Source of the DNA: Azotobacter paspali
GTDB lineage: Bacteria > Pseudomonadota > Gammaproteobacteria > Pseudomonadales > Pseudomonadaceae
DNA: 64,000 bases
Assembly: GCF_042434745.1 (NCBI RefSeq)
Contig: NZ_JBHLSS010000098.1
Direction: 5' to 3' (one strand)
Shown here: piece by piece, positions 55,801-64,000 of the stretch
Layout of the letters: each line of letters opens with the position of its first letter
Position numbering within the stretch: the stretch's first letter is position 1
The notes under the pieces: model-generated
Database searches by the model: none
Seen by the model: only the letters and a program-made list of their open reading frames with translations
Told to the model about the DNA's origin: nothing
Program-made: the position numbers and the translations under genes

Positions 55801-55937
55801 CTGATCTGCACGGCCGGCGGGGAAATGTTCGGGTACTGGGTGACGGAGAGCTTGAGGATGGCCAGGCCGCCGCCGAGCATGAGCACCAAGGCGATCACCC
55901 AGGCGAAGATCGGCCGGTCGATGAAAAAGCGCGACAT
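52797..55937 (-). CDS. RND multidrug efflux pump, inner-membrane transporter
   Basis: 1046 residues, AcrB/MexB-sized. It starts [20 protein letters not shown] and has [20 protein letters not shown], the proton-relay aspartate pair in [40 protein letters not shown] and the second repeat [20 protein letters not shown]. It exports hydrophobic compounds from the periplasm and inner membrane using the proton gradient. Its start lies 3 bp after the adaptor stop and its end overlaps the channel gene, so all three are co-translated. Confidence 0.95.
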   Translation of the reverse strand: [1046 protein letters not shown]

Positions 55938-55940
55938 GGA

Positions 55941-57092
55941 TCAGCGTCCCCCTTGGCTGGCGCCGGCTGCGAAGTCGGCGACCAGATTGATGTTGCCGGC
56001 CTCGACCGCCCTGACCGTGACGCCGCCGCGCACTCGCTGGATACCTTCGACGACCACCCGCTCGCCGCTGACCAGACCCTTGCCGACCAGCCAGGCGTTG
56101 CCCACGGTGCGCAGGGTTTCCACTTCGCGCAGCTCGACGCTGTTGTCCTCCTTGACCACCCAGGTGTTGGCGACCCCGCGGGTGTCGCGGATGACCGCCT
56201 GCTGCGGGATTAGGATGGCGTCCTGCTTCACGCCCTCCTTGAGCTGGGCGTGCACGAACATGCCGGGCAGCAGCTTGCGTTCGGGGTTGGGGAAGATCGC
56301 GCGCACGGTCACCGAGCCGGTGCCTTGGTCGACGTTGACCTCGGAGAACTTGAGGGTACCGGTGTGCGGGTAGGTGCTGCCGTCTTCCAGGGTCAGGTTG
56401 ACCTCGGCCTGGTCGGGACCGGCGCTCTGCAGGCGGCCGGACTCCATCGCGTTGCGCAGGCGGAGGATGAGAGTGATCGGCTGGGTGACGTCGACGTAGA
56501 TCGGATCGAGCTGGTGCACCATGGTTAGTGCCTGGGTTTGGCCGGGGGTGACCAGGGCGCCCTCGGTGATGATCGAGCGGCCGATGCGCCCGGTGATCGG
56601 CGCCAGCACCTTGGTGTACTGCACGTCGATGCGCCTGACCCGCGCATCGGCCTGGGCCTGCTTCAGGGCGGAGATGGCGTCGTCGTACTGCTGGCGGCTG
56701 ACCGCGCTGGTCTTCAGCAGGCGCTCGTAGCGCCTGGCCAGATTCTCGGCGTTGACCAGATTGGCCTCGCTGCGGGCCAGTTCCGCCTCGTAGGTGCGCG
56801 GGTCGATCTGGTAGAGCTGCTGGCCCTTCTTGACCTCGGTGCCTTCGGTGAACAGGCGCTCCTGAAGGATGCCGCCGACTTGCGGGCGTACTTCGGCGAC
56901 GCGGAAGGCCGTGGTACGGCCCGGCAGCTCGGTGGTCAGCATCAGTGGCCGGGCCTGTACGGTGTAGACCCCGACTTCCGTGGGCGGCGGCGCGGGAGCG
57001 GCCGCCTGCTCGGCCTCCTTGCAGGCAGCCAGCGACAGGATCAGGGCCAGCGGCAGGCTGTGGATGAAGGGGAGCGGAGCTCTGCGTTTCAC
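55941..57092 (-). CDS. RND efflux membrane-fusion (adaptor) protein
   Basis: 383 residues from GTG 57092, which has GGAGG 7 bp upstream; the longer frame to 57110 is not needed. Lipoprotein signal ALILSLAAC. Adaptor hallmarks: AEVRPQVGGILQERLFTEGT, VKKGQQLYQIDPRTYEAELA, the coiled-coil hairpin around TSAVSRQQYDDAISALKQA, APITGRIGRSIITEGALVTP and PNPERKLLPGMFVHAQL. It connects the RND pump to the OprM-like channel. First gene of the operon; the IclR gene is divergent. Confidence 0.94.
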   Translation of the reverse strand: MKRRAPLPFIHSLPLALILSLAACKEAEQAAAPAPPPTEVGVYTVQARPLMLTTELPGRTTAFRVAEVRPQVGGILQERLFTEGTEVKKGQQLYQIDPRTYEAELARSEANLVNAENLARRYERLLKTSAVSRQQYDDAISALKQAQADARVRRIDVQYTKVLAPITGRIGRSIITEGALVTPGQTQALTMVHQLDPIYVDVTQPITLILRLRNAMESGRLQSAGPDQAEVNLTLEDGSTYPHTGTLKFSEVNVDQGTGSVTVRAIFPNPERKLLPGMFVHAQLKEGVKQDAILIPQQAVIRDTRGVANTWVVKEDNSVELREVETLRTVGNAWLVGKGLVSGERVVVEGIQRVRGGVTVRAVEAGNINLVADFAAGASQGGR

Positions 57093-57300
57093 GGACGGGC
57101 CTCCTGGCAATGGAAGGAGATGAAGACGGACGAGGAGCGGTAGTGTATCGAATCGTGCTTCAGTGTACCATTAGGTGGTTTTTGCAGGGCAGGCCAGATT
57201 CGTAAAAACCTGTAACGGGAGAAAGAAACCGGCCGAACCTGGAAGAGGGCGGCATGGGCAATTCCGTGCCGGTGGGATGACCGTAAGGTCCGCAATCATT

Positions 57301-58104
57301 ATGACAAGTAACCAAGTGATGACCAGAGAGGCGCCGGAAAGCGGCGAAGAGGGCAAGGTGGGCGGCATTCAGGTGATCGCCCGTGCCGCGGCGATCATGC
57401 GTACCCTGGGCGAGCATCCGCAGGGACTCAGCCTGGCGGCCATCGCCCAAGCAGTGAAATTGCCGCGCTCCACCGTGCAGCGCATCGTCTGCGCGCTGGA
57501 GGCCGAATACCTGGTCGAGGCCATGGGGCCCAGCGGCGGCTTCCGCCTGGGCGCGGCGGTGGGCCAACTGGTCTACCAGACCCAGACCGACATCATTTCC
57601 CTGGTGCGGCCCTATCTGGAGTGCCTGTCGAACCGGCTGCAGGAGTCGGTGTCCCTGTCCAAGCAGGCCGGCGAGAAGATCCAGGTGATCGACCGCATCG
57701 TCGCCGAGCGCGACCTGCGCGTGGTCTTTCCCATCGGCGTCTTCGCCCCCATGCACTCGACCTCTGCCGGCAAGGTGCTGCTGGCCGGCCTCGACGCCGC
57801 CGCCGTGCGCGACCTTTTGCCCGATCCGCTGCCGCAGATGACCCGCAACACCCGCGACCTGCCAGCCCTGCTGGCCGAGCTGGTGGAGATCCGCAAGACC
57901 GGCTTCACCTTCGACCACGGGGAGTTCTGCGAAGGCATCAGCGGCGGCTCGGTGTCTTTGAACACCTACCTGGGCCGCTACGCCATCTCCGTGGTATTGC
58001 CCACCGCGCGCGCCGCCCGGCGCGTCGAGGCCATCCGCGAGGCGCTGCTGGCCTGCAAGCGCGACATCGAGCGGGCGATCGGCGGTACCGCTTGCCGGCG
58101 TTGA
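57301..58104 (+). CDS. IclR-family transcriptional regulator
   Basis: 267 residues from ATG 57301 (a second ATG at 57319 is possible). N-terminal winged helix: GGIQVIARAAAIMRTLGEHP, LAAIAQAVKLPRSTVQRIVC. The IclR effector domain contains GVFAPMHSTSAGKVLLAGLD and the C-terminal FEHGE-like FTFDHGEFCEGISGGSVSLN. It probably regulated the 2-hydroxyacid dehydrogenase just downstream, now a pseudogene. Control of the divergent efflux operon is an alternative. Confidence 0.88.
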   Translation: MTSNQVMTREAPESGEEGKVGGIQVIARAAAIMRTLGEHPQGLSLAAIAQAVKLPRSTVQRIVCALEAEYLVEAMGPSGGFRLGAAVGQLVYQTQTDIISLVRPYLECLSNRLQESVSLSKQAGEKIQVIDRIVAERDLRVVFPIGVFAPMHSTSAGKVLLAGLDAAAVRDLLPDPLPQMTRNTRDLPALLAELVEIRKTGFTFDHGEFCEGISGGSVSLNTYLGRYAISVVLPTARAARRVEAIREALLACKRDIERAIGGTACRR

Positions 58105-58201
58105 ACCGCCCGGCCGCCAAGCGTGGCCTGGACGTTTCATGCCGGCTGCAACCACGGGCAATTCCCCCTTGGGGGGAGTCTTACGCTTCGAGGAGCCACC
58201 G

Positions 58202-59084
58202 GTGAAACCGAATGTGCTGAATCGCCCGTCTGCCCGACCTCCTGAGCGAGCGCTTGTACGCGGATTACCGGGTGCTCGAAGGGTTTGAGAGCGGCGCGGA
58301 CCTGGGCGCCGCCGCCGCGGATATCCGTGCCCTGGTCGCCAACGGCGAATCGCGGATGAGCCGCGAACTGCTCGATCGCCTGCCGGCGCTAAAAATTATC
58401 CTGGTGTTCGGTGTCGGTTACGATGGCGTCGATGTGCGGGCCGCCGAAGCGCGTGGCATTCCCGTCACCCATACTCCGGATGTGCTGACCGACGATGTCG
58501 CCGACTTCGCCATGATGCTGCTGGGCATCGCCCGGCGTGTCGCCGTCGCCGATCGCTTCGTCCGCAGGGGCCTGGACGAGCAGGCCGTTCCCCTTCGCGC
58601 GCAAGGTCAGCGGGGCACGCCTGGGCATCGTCGGTCTGGGGCGGATCGGCTTGGCCATCGCCCGCCGCGCCACGGCGTTCGACATGTCGATCGTCTATTG
58701 CGGGCGCCGGCCGCGTCCGGTGGATTACCGCTATTTCGCCTCCGTGCACGAGTTGGCCGCGCAGGTGGACTTCCTGGTGGTCAGCGTCAACGGCAAAGCG
58801 GATACCCGCCATCTGATCGAGGCTTCCGTGCTCGATGTCCTCGGTTCCAAAGGCATCCTGGTCAACGTGGGACGCGGCAGCGTGTTCGAAGACGAGCCGC
58901 GGGTACATCCGGGCTGCTCGAACTAAACAATGTGCTGCTGACGCCGCACATGGCCAGCGCCACATGGGCCACCCGCCGGGCCATGGCCGATTTGCTCATG
59001 GCCAATCTGCGGGTCCATTTCGCCGGACAGCCATTGCCGTCTCCGGTGCCAGGCGACTGCCGGGAGCCGACCTTTAGCGCCTGA
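58202..59084 (+). pseudogene. D-2-hydroxyacid dehydrogenase, multiple frameshifts and a deletion
   Basis: The start GTGAAACCGAATGTGCTG is followed by one extra A, shifting to IARLPDLLSERLYADYRVLE. The frame then reads PALKIILVFGVGYDGVDVRA, TPDVLTDDVADFAMMLLGIA, and shifts near 58570 to RKVSGARLGIVGLGRIGLAI (Rossmann GLGRIG) and VDFLVVSVNGKADTRHLIEA. After GILVNVGRGSVFEDEPRV an internal deletion has removed the catalytic-His region. A last shift gives GLLELNNVLLTPHMASATWA. Related to glyoxylate/hydroxypyruvate reductases. Not functional. Confidence 0.85.
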
Positions 59085-59268
59085 AAGGCGGTTTTCAGGG
59101 AATCCGGTCGGGCACCGGGCGGCTGCTCGCCAGCCGGGCCGGAGCGGGTCCGTTTGCGCCGGGCTGGGGACAAGAGCCGCGTATCGATTCCGCACCCTCG
59201 GTCCGCCGCCAATGAAAAGGTGCGGGACCTTGAAAGGGCGCCTCCTGAGAGAAGGCCGCGACTTCGCT

Positions 59269-59380
59269 GCATGGGCGGCTTGCCGAGTAGCTGGTGCAGC
59301 GGAGCCGGAGGCCACGCCAACGACCAGGCACACAATCTTTCCAGTCCGGTATCGGACGGGCATTTCATGCGATTGCCCTG
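59269..59380 (-). repeat. Solo end of the 28.7-kb element family
   Basis: Ends TTCATGCGATTGCCCTG at 59364-59380, the same terminal repeat as at 29419-29435. The inner part matches too: AGGCAC(A/C)CAA(T/C)CTTTCCAGT, CCGGTATCG and GGC(G/T)(G/T)CTTGCCGAGT-type sequence. No partner end is found nearby, so it is a partial or solo copy. Confidence 0.75.
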
Positions 59381-59744
59381 CCGGCGTTCCCCGCACCCGC
59401 GCATGGTTCTGCCCAATGCGCTCTATTTCGGTGGGGTGGCCGGCAATGGAGACCGTCGTCATGGCCGGATAGCGGAGAAAATTTGAGAACGCTTTGGCAT
59501 TAAAAAAACTTCATGATTCCTTGGAGAACCAATAAAGGCTTTTATAGTCGGAAAACTCACGGCAACGTGTCGGCCAGGATTTCCGGAGCTCTTTTCTTGC
59601 CCGCTCGGGAAGGGGCCGGTAGTGGGAAGCCGAGTAGTTGCGACGATGCCGGAGGCAGAGATCACTGTTCGAATAGCCGGCTTTCTCTGCCTCAATTTCC
59701 TTCAAAAGCGTTCGGCTGCGCAGTTGGCATACGGAAGCGAAGCA
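59381..59744. other. Upstream region of the epimerase gene
   Basis: About 360 bp. The right two-thirds is AT-richer (TTAAAAAAACTTCATG near 59506; AATAAAGGCTTTTATAG near 59530) and probably carries the promoter of the epimerase gene. No operator can be named. An in-frame N-terminal extension to 59622 exists but does not resemble an AlgE start. Confidence 0.4.
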
Positions 59745-62315
59745 ATGGAATATAACGTTAAGGATTTTGGTGCCAGGGGTGATGGCAAGAAGGACGATAC
59801 GAAAGCAATCCAGAAGGCGATAGATGCCGCCTACAAAGCGGGGGGCGGGACGGTATACCTGCCGTCCGGCGAATATCGGGTCAGCGGTGGCGACGACGCC
59901 TCCGACGGCGCTCTGCTCATCAAGAGCAACGTCTATATCGTCGGCGCCGGCATGGGCGAGACGGTGATCAAGCTGGTCAATGGGTGGGACGAAAAGCTCA
60001 CCGGCATCATCCGCTCGGCCAATGGCGAGAAAACCCACGATTACGGTATCAGCGACCTGACCATCGACGGTAACCAGGACAACAACGAAGGCGAGGTCGA
60101 CGGCTTCTATACCGGCTATATTCCCGGCAAGGAGGGCGCGGACTACAACGTCACGGTCGAACGGGTGGAGATCCGCGAGGTATCCCGCTACGGCTTCGAT
60201 CCCCACGAGCAGACCATCAACCTGACGATCCGCGACAGCGTGGCCCACAACAACGGCAAGGACGGCTTCGTCGCCGACTTCCAGATCGACGCCGTATTCG
60301 AGAACAACGTCTCGTACGACAACGGCCGCCACGGCTTCAACATCGTCACCAGCAGTCACGACATCGTCTTTACCAACAACGTCGCCTACGGCAACGGCGC
60401 CAACGGCCTAGTGGTCCAACGCGGCTCGGAAGACCGGGACTTCGTCTACAACGTGGAAATCAAGGGCGGCTCCTTCTATGACAACGGTCAGGAAGGCGTG
60501 CTGATCAAGATGAGCACCGATGTCAGCCTGCAGGGCGCCGAGATCTACGGCAACGGCTACGCGGGCGTGCGCGTGCAGGGCGTCGAGGACGTGCAGATCC
60601 TCGACAACTACATCCATGACAACGCACAGAGCAGGGCCAACGCGGAAGTCATCTTGGAATCCTACGACGACCGCGACGGCCCGTCCGATACCCACTACGA
60701 AACGCAGAACGTCACGATCAAGGGCAATACCATCGTCGGTTCGGCCAATTCCACCTACGGCATTCAGGAGCGCGCCGACGGCACCGACTACACCAGCATC
60801 AGCAACAACAGCGTCAGCGGTACCCAACGCGGGATCGTGGAACTCTCGGGGACGAACTCGACGTTCTCCGGCAGGCCGGGCGATGCCTACCAGGTCATCG
60901 ACGGTAGCACCGGCGATGACCTGCTGGCCGGTACCCCGATCGCCGATCTGATCGTAGGCGGTAGCGGCAAAGACACCCTGAGCGGCGATGCCGGCAACGA
61001 CGTTCTCGAAGGCGGTGCCGGCAGCGATCGCCTGACAGGCGGCGAGGGCGCCGACATCTTCCGCTTCACGGCGCTCAGCGACAGCTATTACACCGCCAAA
61101 AGCAGCGTCGTCGACCAGATCCTCGACTTCGATGCCAGCGAGGATCGCATCGACCTCGCTGGGCTCGGCTTCACCAGCCTGGGCGACGGCTACGGCGGCA
61201 CCCTGGCCGTGCTGACCAGCAGCGACCGCAGCTACACCTATCTGAGGAGCTACGAGAAGGACGCAACCGGCCATTATTTCTCGCTCACCCTGGGCGGCAA
61301 CTTCGTCGGTCGGTTAGACAACAGCAACCTGGTCTTCAGGCACAAGACCATCGTTGGTACCGAGGGCGACGACAGCCTGACTGGCAACGCGATGGCGGAA
61401 ATCCTCGACGGCGGCAGCGGCAACGACAGCCTCGCGGGCGATCTGGGCAACGACATGCTGAGAGGCGGCGCCGGTGACGACATCCTGAACGGCGGCTTGG
61501 GGCGCGATCAGCTCAGCGGCGGCGAAGGCGCGGACATATTCCGCTTCACCAGCGTGGTCGACAGTTACCAGAACTCGGGCGACAACTTCTCCGATCTGAT
61601 TCTCGATTTCGACCCGGACGAAGACCGCATCGATCTCAGCAGCCTGGGCTTCAGCGGCCTGGGCGACGGCCACAACGGTACCCTGCTGCTGCGGACCAGC
61701 AGCGAAACCAACCACAGCTATCTCAAGAACTTCGACACGGATGCCGACGGCCGGCGCTTCGAGATTGCTCTGAAGGGCGTTTTCTCCGACCTGGGCGAGA
61801 AGCAACTCATCTTCGAACGCCTGGTACTGGAGGGCACTCGCTCCGGCGACCAGCTTTCCGGCACCGAGCTGAACGAGGAGCTGCTCGGCGACGCGGGACG
61901 CGACATCCTGAATGGCGGCGGCGGCGACGATATTCTCGATGGCGGTTCCGAGCGCGATACCCTGACCGGCGGCAGCGGCGCGGACGTGTTCCGCTTCAAC
62001 GCCACGCTGGACAGCTTCCGCAACTACAGTAGCGGGCCGAGCCGGGTCGACGACATCACCGACTTTACCGTCGGCGAGGATCTGATCGACCTCTCTGCCC
62101 TCGGCTATAGCGGCCTGGGCAACGGCTACGACGGCACGCTCGATGTACGCCTGAACGGGGAGGGCACCAAGACCTACCTCAAGGACCGCGAAGGCGATGC
62201 GGACGGCAACCACTTCGAGATCATCCTGGACGGTAACTATGTCGATCAGCTCTCCAACGACGACTTCATCTTCACCGCCCTCGAAGTGATCGGCAGCAGC
62301 TCGCAGGTTGCCTGA
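59745..62315 (+). CDS. Secreted mannuronan C5-epimerase, A-R-R-R architecture (AlgE6/AlgE7 type)
   Basis: 856 residues, ATG 59745 giving MEYNVKDFGARGDGKKDDTK, the canonical AlgE N-terminus without a cleavable signal. The A module (about 1-385) is a right-handed beta-helix with catalytic Tyr149, Asp152, His154 (SRYGFDPHEQT) and Asp178 (GFVADFQ) all present. Three R modules follow (about 400-545, 550-695, 700-845), each with GGxGxDxLxGG nonapeptide calcium repeats (GNDVLEGGAGSDRLTGG, GDDILNGGLGRDQLSGG, DDILDGGSERDTLTGG). The C-terminus is suited to type I secretion. It converts mannuronate to guluronate in alginate outside the cell. AlgE6 and AlgE7 share this plan; epimerase versus lyase tendency cannot be decided here. 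Confidence 0.93.
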   Translation: MEYNVKDFGARGDGKKDDTKAIQKAIDAAYKAGGGTVYLPSGEYRVSGGDDASDGALLIKSNVYIVGAGMGETVIKLVNGWDEKLTGIIRSANGEKTHDYGISDLTIDGNQDNNEGEVDGFYTGYIPGKEGADYNVTVERVEIREVSRYGFDPHEQTINLTIRDSVAHNNGKDGFVADFQIDAVFENNVSYDNGRHGFNIVTSSHDIVFTNNVAYGNGANGLVVQRGSEDRDFVYNVEIKGGSFYDNGQEGVLIKMSTDVSLQGAEIYGNGYAGVRVQGVEDVQILDNYIHDNAQSRANAEVILESYDDRDGPSDTHYETQNVTIKGNTIVGSANSTYGIQERADGTDYTSISNNSVSGTQRGIVELSGTNSTFSGRPGDAYQVIDGSTGDDLLAGTPIADLIVGGSGKDTLSGDAGNDVLEGGAGSDRLTGGEGADIFRFTALSDSYYTAKSSVVDQILDFDASEDRIDLAGLGFTSLGDGYGGTLAVLTSSDRSYTYLRSYEKDATGHYFSLTLGGNFVGRLDNSNLVFRHKTIVGTEGDDSLTGNAMAEILDGGSGNDSLAGDLGNDMLRGGAGDDILNGGLGRDQLSGGEGADIFRFTSVVDSYQNSGDNFSDLILDFDPDEDRIDLSSLGFSGLGDGHNGTLLLRTSSETNHSYLKNFDTDADGRRFEIALKGVFSDLGEKQLIFERLVLEGTRSGDQLSGTELNEELLGDAGRDILNGGGGDDILDGGSERDTLTGGSGADVFRFNATLDSFRNYSSGPSRVDDITDFTVGEDLIDLSALGYSGLGNGYDGTLDVRLNGEGTKTYLKDREGDADGNHFEIILDGNYVDQLSNDDFIFTALEVIGSSSQVA

Positions 62316-62648
62316 TGCGGCTCGGCCTGGCCTGACGCGGCCCGGCCTGACGTGCCCTGGCCCGGTGTGTCCGGGCTCGACACGCTCCCAGTCGTCGGCA
62401 AGCCTGTCCAGTTGCCGACGATCGGGCGAACCGATCTGTTTCTTCCCCAGTCTCACCCCTTGAAACGTATGGCTCGTTTCATTCGGGCGCTCTTCGGAGC
62501 CCCTCGCGCGACCGTCGAAGATGCGCTAGGCGCAGGGCCGGCCGGTTGTGTCGAGGCCAGAGACGGAAAGTCTGTTCGAGTAGTCGTCTCTTCCTACTCC
62601 ATTCCGGTTAGACAGCATTTCGCTGCATATCACTGGGTCGGGAAGTGG

Positions 62649-62830
62649 ATATGGATTACAAGGTCAGAGATTTCGAAGTTCTGGGGGATCGCACCACCGA
62701 TTATCGGGTGGGCATGCGGGAAGCGCCTGGCGCCACCCGTGCGACAAAGAGCATCCACATGCCGGCCGGCGAATGCCGGATCGTCGATACGACGGCAGCG
62801 CCAGCTCCCACGCTTCCGCTTTGCGCAACG
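62649..62830 (+). pseudogene. Remnant of a second AlgE-type A-module start
   Basis: ATG 62649 begins MDYKVRDFEVLGD, close to the AlgE consensus MDYNVKDFGALGD, and is preceded by GGGAAG. After a deletion, IHMPAGECRIVDT corresponds to the (V/I)Y(L/M)P(A/S)GEYRV segment some 25 residues further on in real A modules. Beyond that the sequence is scrambled. It is a short relic of a duplicated epimerase gene. Confidence 0.6.
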
Positions 62831-63010
62831 AGGCCGCCCGCCGCAGGCGTAACGGCCCGGCCCCGCGCAAAGCGGAAAATCTCGCTCATTCGAGCAAAGC
62901 CCCGATCGAGGGCGACACCTATCGCGGCGACGCCGGCGATGGCGTGCGCATTCGCGTCGCCGGGGGCGTGCCGATTCTGAACGACCTGCTTCACGACGAA
63001 GCGCGGGATG

Positions 63011-63031
63011 GGGCCGTCCGTAGGACGGCCC
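63011..63031. terminator. Strong hairpin between epimerase relic and R-module gene
   Basis: GGGCCGTCC and GGACGGCCC pair around GTA. There is no T tract. It may block read-through into the next gene. Otherwise 62831-63335 shows no supported gene, although several frames hold alginate-gene-like debris. Confidence 0.4.
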
Positions 63032-63335
63032 GTCGTCCCGTGGCGCCGTCCGATGATCGCCACATGGAGTTGAACCGTCGGGTCGCTGCCCGACCAATGC
63101 CAACAACGATGTAGGGGAGCGCGATAACGACAGCAGCGAGCAGCAATCTCTACGAACGACATCGGTGGTACGCAGGCACACCCGCGCTGCTCCATGAAGC
63201 CGGTCCAGGCAATGGCCAGCAGCGGAGAGTCGAGGGTGCTGAAGGCAACACGGCAGTCTCCGAAGTACCCAGTAGCGGGCGGCCACGACCGGCCGAGGCT
63301 ACTGCGACAGCAACGATAATACGAGGGATTCCGAT

Positions 63336-64000
63336 ATGTCTGGCCAAGAACAACTGGTGGTTGAAGGTACTACCGACGAGAACGGTAATCCGGTCGTCTC
63401 CGAAGGACCTTCCATCAAAACGACGGCCGTTGCGGGTACCGAAGGCAACGACCTGCTATACGGCACCGAAATTGGCGAGGAACTCGTCGGCGGGGCCGGG
63501 GACGATCGCCTATACGGCTTCGGCGGCAACGACGTGCTCGACGGCGGCGCCGGGCGCGACCGCCTGACCGGCGGCCTGGATGCCGACATCTTCCGCTTCA
63601 GCCTGCGCGAAGACAGCCACCGCTCGGCGCTGGGCAACTTCAGCGACCAGATCCTCGACTTCGATCCGAACCAGGACAAGATCGACGTATCGGCGCTCGG
63701 TTTCACCGGCCTGGGCAACGGCTACGCCGGCACCCTGGCGGTGACCACCAGCGCCGACGGCACACGCACCTACTTGAAGAGCTACGAGGTGGACGCCCAA
63801 GGTCGCTCCTTCGAGGTCAGCCTGCAGGGTAACCATGCCGCCGCGTTGTCGGCCGCCAACATCGTCTTCGGCGCGGCCATCCCGGTCGATCCCAACGTCG
63901 AGGGAACGCCGGTGGTCGGCACCGACCTCGACGACGTGTTGCACGGTACCCTGGGCAGCGAGCAGATTCTCGGCAACGGCGGCGCCGACCAGTTGTACGG
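63336..64000 (+). CDS. R-module (hemolysin-type calcium-binding) protein, 3' end outside window
   Basis: ATG 63336 follows GAGGGATTCCGAT. The 221 visible residues begin MSGQEQLVVEGTTDENGNPV and go directly into an AlgE-type R module: GTEGNDLLYGTEIGEELVGG, GDDRLYGFGGNDVLDGGAGR, DIFRFSLREDSHRS, ILDFDPNQDKIDVSALGFTG. A second set of repeats (VGTDLDDVLHGTLGSEQILG) starts before the window ends. There is no A module at the front. It may lead into another catalytic domain or be an R-only secreted or surface-layer protein. Recombination that removed the A module of a former epimerase is another explanation. Confidence 0.75.
   Translation, partial: MSGQEQLVVEGTTDENGNPVVSEGPSIKTTAVAGTEGNDLLYGTEIGEELVGGAGDDRLYGFGGNDVLDGGAGRDRLTGGLDADIFRFSLREDSHRSALGNFSDQILDFDPNQDKIDVSALGFTGLGNGYAGTLAVTTSADGTRTYLKSYEVDAQGRSFEVSLQGNHAAALSAANIVFGAAIPVDPNVEGTPVVGTDLDDVLHGTLGSEQILGNGGADQLY

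Noticed and set aside
62352..62852. 166-aa ORF downstream of the epimerase
   Set aside because: No ribosome site, no recognisable composition, and it overlaps the better-supported epimerase-start relic.

Overview
The window looks like a chromosomal stretch of an Azotobacter species or very close relative (gammaproteobacteria, Pseudomonadaceae). The evidence is the high G+C content, Pseudomonas-type gene sets (glmU-glmR-glmS, recC-recB-recD, dhcR/dhcAB-like genes, a Mex-type RND pump, lpxO) and, decisively, an AlgE-type extracellular mannuronan C5-epimerase with calcium-binding R modules at the right end. Function calls rest on motif and family recognition from the sequence alone; no searches were run.

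Layout. 1-5256: an envelope cluster of an FtsX-like permease (5' cut off), an FGE/SUMF1-fold periplasmic protein, two coiled-coil lipoproteins and a membrane-anchored vWA protein; the first two resemble the TagS-TagR pair of type VI secretion signalling. The last gene runs into a 174-bp tandem repeat. 5800-6778: relics of an ABC ATPase and a TonB-dependent receptor. 7150-14187: glmU, an unusual 954-aa protein (RelE-like head, UvrD-type helicase, ankyrin tail), glmR and glmS. 14190-19880: an AT-richer island just after glmS (the classical attTn7 position) with a frameshifted TIGR02391 gene, a toxin-antitoxin pair with a dead toxin, a decayed tyrosine recombinase and integron-like cassettes, one encoding a Vat-type streptogramin acetyltransferase and one a possible nuclease.

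19886-28410: GST/TetR pair, a divergent secreted nuclease homologue, and a sucrose regulon (LacI regulator, GH32 hydrolase, sucrose:H+ symporter, divergent ScrY porin). 28652-29734: a decayed gene split by a 682-bp non-coding element with terminal inverted repeats and a target duplication; a related end lies at 59.3 kb. 29810-40709: hemolysin-III-like membrane protein, recCBD, 81-bp tandem repeats and a DUF559 gene. 40753-47871: small membrane protein, chemoreceptor, EAL-CBS-GGDEF protein, PAP2-like protein, LpxO, periplasmic binding protein.

48029-59084: LysR regulator with a 3-ketoacid/dehydrocarnitine CoA-transferase pair and a wrecked thiolase, a tripartite RND efflux operon, an IclR regulator and a dehydrogenase pseudogene. 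59745-64000: an A-R-R-R mannuronan epimerase, a remnant of a second epimerase start, and a protein that begins directly with an R module and runs off the window. The window mixes conserved operons with many relics and repeat-driven rearrangements.
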